Source: Enterobacteriaceae bacterium
Lineage (GTDB): Bacteria; Pseudomonadota; Gammaproteobacteria; Enterobacterales; Enterobacteriaceae
Reading direction: 5' to 3'
Assembly: GCA_022712475.1 (NCBI GenBank)
Contig: JALAGK010000193.1
Location: 1-8,254 of the forward strand
DNA length: 8,254 nucleotides
Shown here: one piece after another, positions 7,123 to 8,254 of the stretch
Layout of the letters: each line of letters opens with the position of its first letter
Position numbering within the stretch: the stretch's first letter is position 1
Position numbers and translations under genes: made by a program
Notes under the pieces: generated by a model
Told to the model about the DNA's origin: nothing
What the model saw: the letters and a program-made list of their open reading frames with translations, nothing else
The model's database searches: none

Positions 7123-8079
7123 ATGTGGAAACGCTTACTTTGCACCCTGGCCGTTTCATCTGCACTGTCGTGCGCGGCACTTGCCGCACCGTTAACCGTC
7201 GGCTTTTCTCAGGTTGGCTCTGAATCGGGCTGGCGCTCTGCCGAAACCGCTGTGGCAAAAAGCGAAGCGAGTAAGCGCGGTATCACGCTGAAAATTGCCG
7301 ACGGCCAGCAAAAGCAGGAAAACCAAATTAAAGCTGTGCGCTCGTTTATTGCCCAGGGCGTGGACGCGATTTTCATCGCTCCGGTGGTGGCCACAGGTTG
7401 GGAGTCGGTGCTTCAGGAAGCGAAAGAAGCCAGCATCCCGGTCTTCCTGCTGGACCGATCCATTGACGTGAAAGATAAATCGCTCTACATGACCACGGTC
7501 ACTGCCGACAACGTGCTTGAAGGGCGCATGATTGGTGACTGGCTGGTGAAAACGCTCGCGGGCAAGCCATGCAACGTGGTGGAGCTCCAGGGCACGGTCG
7601 GGGCAAGCGTGGCGATTGACCGTAAGAAAGGCTTCGCTGAGGCCATCGCAAAGGCATCCAACATCAACATCGTGCGCTCGCAGTCGGGCGACTTTACCCG
7701 CAGCAAGGGCAAAGAGGTGATGGAGAGCTTCATCAAGGCAGAAAACAACGGCAAAAATATTTGCATGGTTTACGCCCATAACGACGACATGGCCATCGGT
7801 GCTATTCAGGCCATCAAAGAAGCGGGCCTGAAACCGGGCAAAGACATCCTGACCGGCTCTGTTGACGGCGTGCCGGATATCTATAAGGCGATGATAGCCG
7901 GTGAGGCCAATGCCAGCGTGGAACTAACGCCCAATATGGCAGGCCCGGCGTTTGACGCGCTGGAAAAATACAAAAAAGACGGCACTGTGCCGCAGAAGCT
8001 GACGTTAACGAAATCCACGCTATTCCTGCCGGACACCGCGCAGGCGGAGCTTGAGAAGAAGAAAACGATGGGCTACTGA
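7123..8079 (+). CDS. ytfQ: YtfQ, periplasmic galactofuranose-binding protein of an ABC importer
   Basis: A 318-residue protein, the same length as E. coli YtfQ and highly similar. It belongs to the ribose/galactose-type periplasmic binding family (Peripla_BP_4) and delivers furanose-form galactose to the YtfRT-YjfF transporter. Residues 1-21 form a Sec signal peptide cut after Ala-Leu-Ala. Candidate ligand contacts by family position are Trp37-Arg38 (SESGWR), Asp111-Arg112, Asn220 and Asp248. Cys150 and Cys214, conserved in E. coli (mature 129 and 193), are placed to form the structural disulfide I recall for that protein. The start is the ATG at 7123, with GAGGA 7 bases upstream; an upstream in-frame ATG at 7000 would place 41 extra residues before the signal peptide. 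The signal peptide has two unusual cysteines (7 and 17), but ALSC is a poor lipobox. The ATPase gene ytfR follows after 60 bases. Confidence 0.96.
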   Translation: MWKRLLCTLAVSSALSCAALAAPLTVGFSQVGSESGWRSAETAVAKSEASKRGITLKIADGQQKQENQIKAVRSFIAQGVDAIFIAPVVATGWESVLQEAKEASIPVFLLDRSIDVKDKSLYMTTVTADNVLEGRMIGDWLVKTLAGKPCNVVELQGTVGASVAIDRKKGFAEAIAKASNINIVRSQSGDFTRSKGKEVMESFIKAENNGKNICMVYAHNDDMAIGAIQAIKEAGLKPGKDILTGSVDGVPDIYKAMIAGEANASVELTPNMAGPAFDALEKYKKDGTVPQKLTLTKSTLFLPDTAQAELEKKKTMGY

Positions 8080-8086
8080 GGCCCGC

Positions 8087-8108
8087 GCTCCTTCCCCAGG
8101 GGAGGAGC
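8087..8108 (+). other. Intercistronic hairpin between ytfQ and ytfR
   Basis: GCTCC (8087-8091) pairs with GGAGC (8104-8108). After a single bulged T, TCCC (8093-8096) pairs with GGGA (8100-8103), leaving the loop CAG. The stem is strong and nine pairs long but has no following T run, so it is not a standard terminator. Such a hairpin just after a binding-protein gene commonly protects the upstream mRNA from 3' exonucleases, giving more binding protein than transporter. That role is inferred from position. Confidence 0.6.
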
Positions 8109-8139
8109 CTGCCAACACCGGCGTTTCAGGGAGGCCCCG

Positions 8140-8254
8140 ATGCAACGTGAACCCGGTCAGGAGATTTTGCGCACGGAAGGGCTGAGTAAATATTTTCCCG
8201 GCGTAAAGGCGCTCGATGGTGTGGACTTCACGCTGCGGCGCGGCGAGATCATGG
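8140..8254 (+). CDS. ytfR: YtfR, sugar ABC transporter ATPase (5' end only)
   Basis: Only the first 38 codons are in the window. The visible part, EILRTEGLSKYFPGVKALD followed by GVDFTLRRGEIM, matches the start of E. coli YtfR, a duplicated ATPase of the RbsA/MglA type (about 500 residues), which energises uptake of galactofuranose. Tyr18 or Phe19 is in the A-loop position that stacks on the adenine of ATP. The Walker A motif would begin just beyond the edge. The start ATG has AGGGAGG (8128-8134) at 5-base spacing. The first seven residues (MQREPGQ) differ from E. coli (MTTDQHQ), as is common at a variable N-terminus. It is co-directional with ytfQ and presumably in the same operon. Confidence 0.93.
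   Translation, partial: MQREPGQEILRTEGLSKYFPGVKALDGVDFTLRRGEIM

Noticed and set aside
7192..7779. 195-codon minus-strand frame opposite ytfQ
   Set aside because: Lies inside ytfQ, has no upstream signals, and the translation is His/Arg-rich without domain resemblance.

Overview
This window is an ordinary chromosomal segment from a member of the Enterobacteriaceae. The proteins can be matched residue by residue, from memory, to the Escherichia coli K-12 block tamA-tamB-ytfP / ppa / ytfQ-ytfR, but with enough substitutions that the source is probably another genus (Enterobacter, Klebsiella, Kosakonia or similar; the genus cannot be settled from the sequence alone). I found no mobile element, CRISPR array, rRNA or tRNA gene, and nothing that looks like an undescribed system. 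What is worth a second look is mostly regulatory or comparative.

Layout. Positions 1-111 are the tamA leader, with a strong inverted repeat. Positions 112-5959 hold a tightly packed plus-strand operon: tamA (outer-membrane BAM-like barrel), tamB (1258-residue inner-membrane-anchored periplasm-spanning protein, overlapping tamA by 4 bases) and ytfP (small gamma-glutamylcyclotransferase-fold protein, starting 2 bases after tamB). It ends at a clear intrinsic terminator at 5986-6018. Converging on it from the minus strand is ppa (inorganic pyrophosphatase, 6186-6716), with its own terminator at 6118-6150 and a consensus -10 box at 6756-6761. A 406-base divergent intergenic region (6717-7122) separates ppa from ytfQ. 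It carries a very good GalR/GalS-type operator, a CRP-like half site placed as in a class II promoter, and a 7-bp inverted repeat. Then comes ytfQ (periplasmic galactofuranose-binding protein, 7123-8079), a strong intercistronic hairpin, and the first 38 codons of ytfR (the ATPase of the same ABC importer), cut by the window end.

How the genes work together. TamA and TamB form the translocation and assembly module. TamA sits in the outer membrane and TamB bridges to it from the inner membrane; the complex assists assembly of some outer-membrane and autotransporter proteins, and TamB-type AsmA-like proteins are also implicated in moving phospholipids to the outer membrane. YtfP is co-transcribed but has no established role with them. 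Ppa is an independent housekeeping enzyme. YtfQ and YtfR belong to a sugar importer whose permease genes (ytfT, yjfF in E. coli) should lie just beyond the right edge. The E. coli K-12 map has the chpS-chpB toxin-antitoxin pair between ytfP and ppa; here that interval is only 226 bases and has no such genes.
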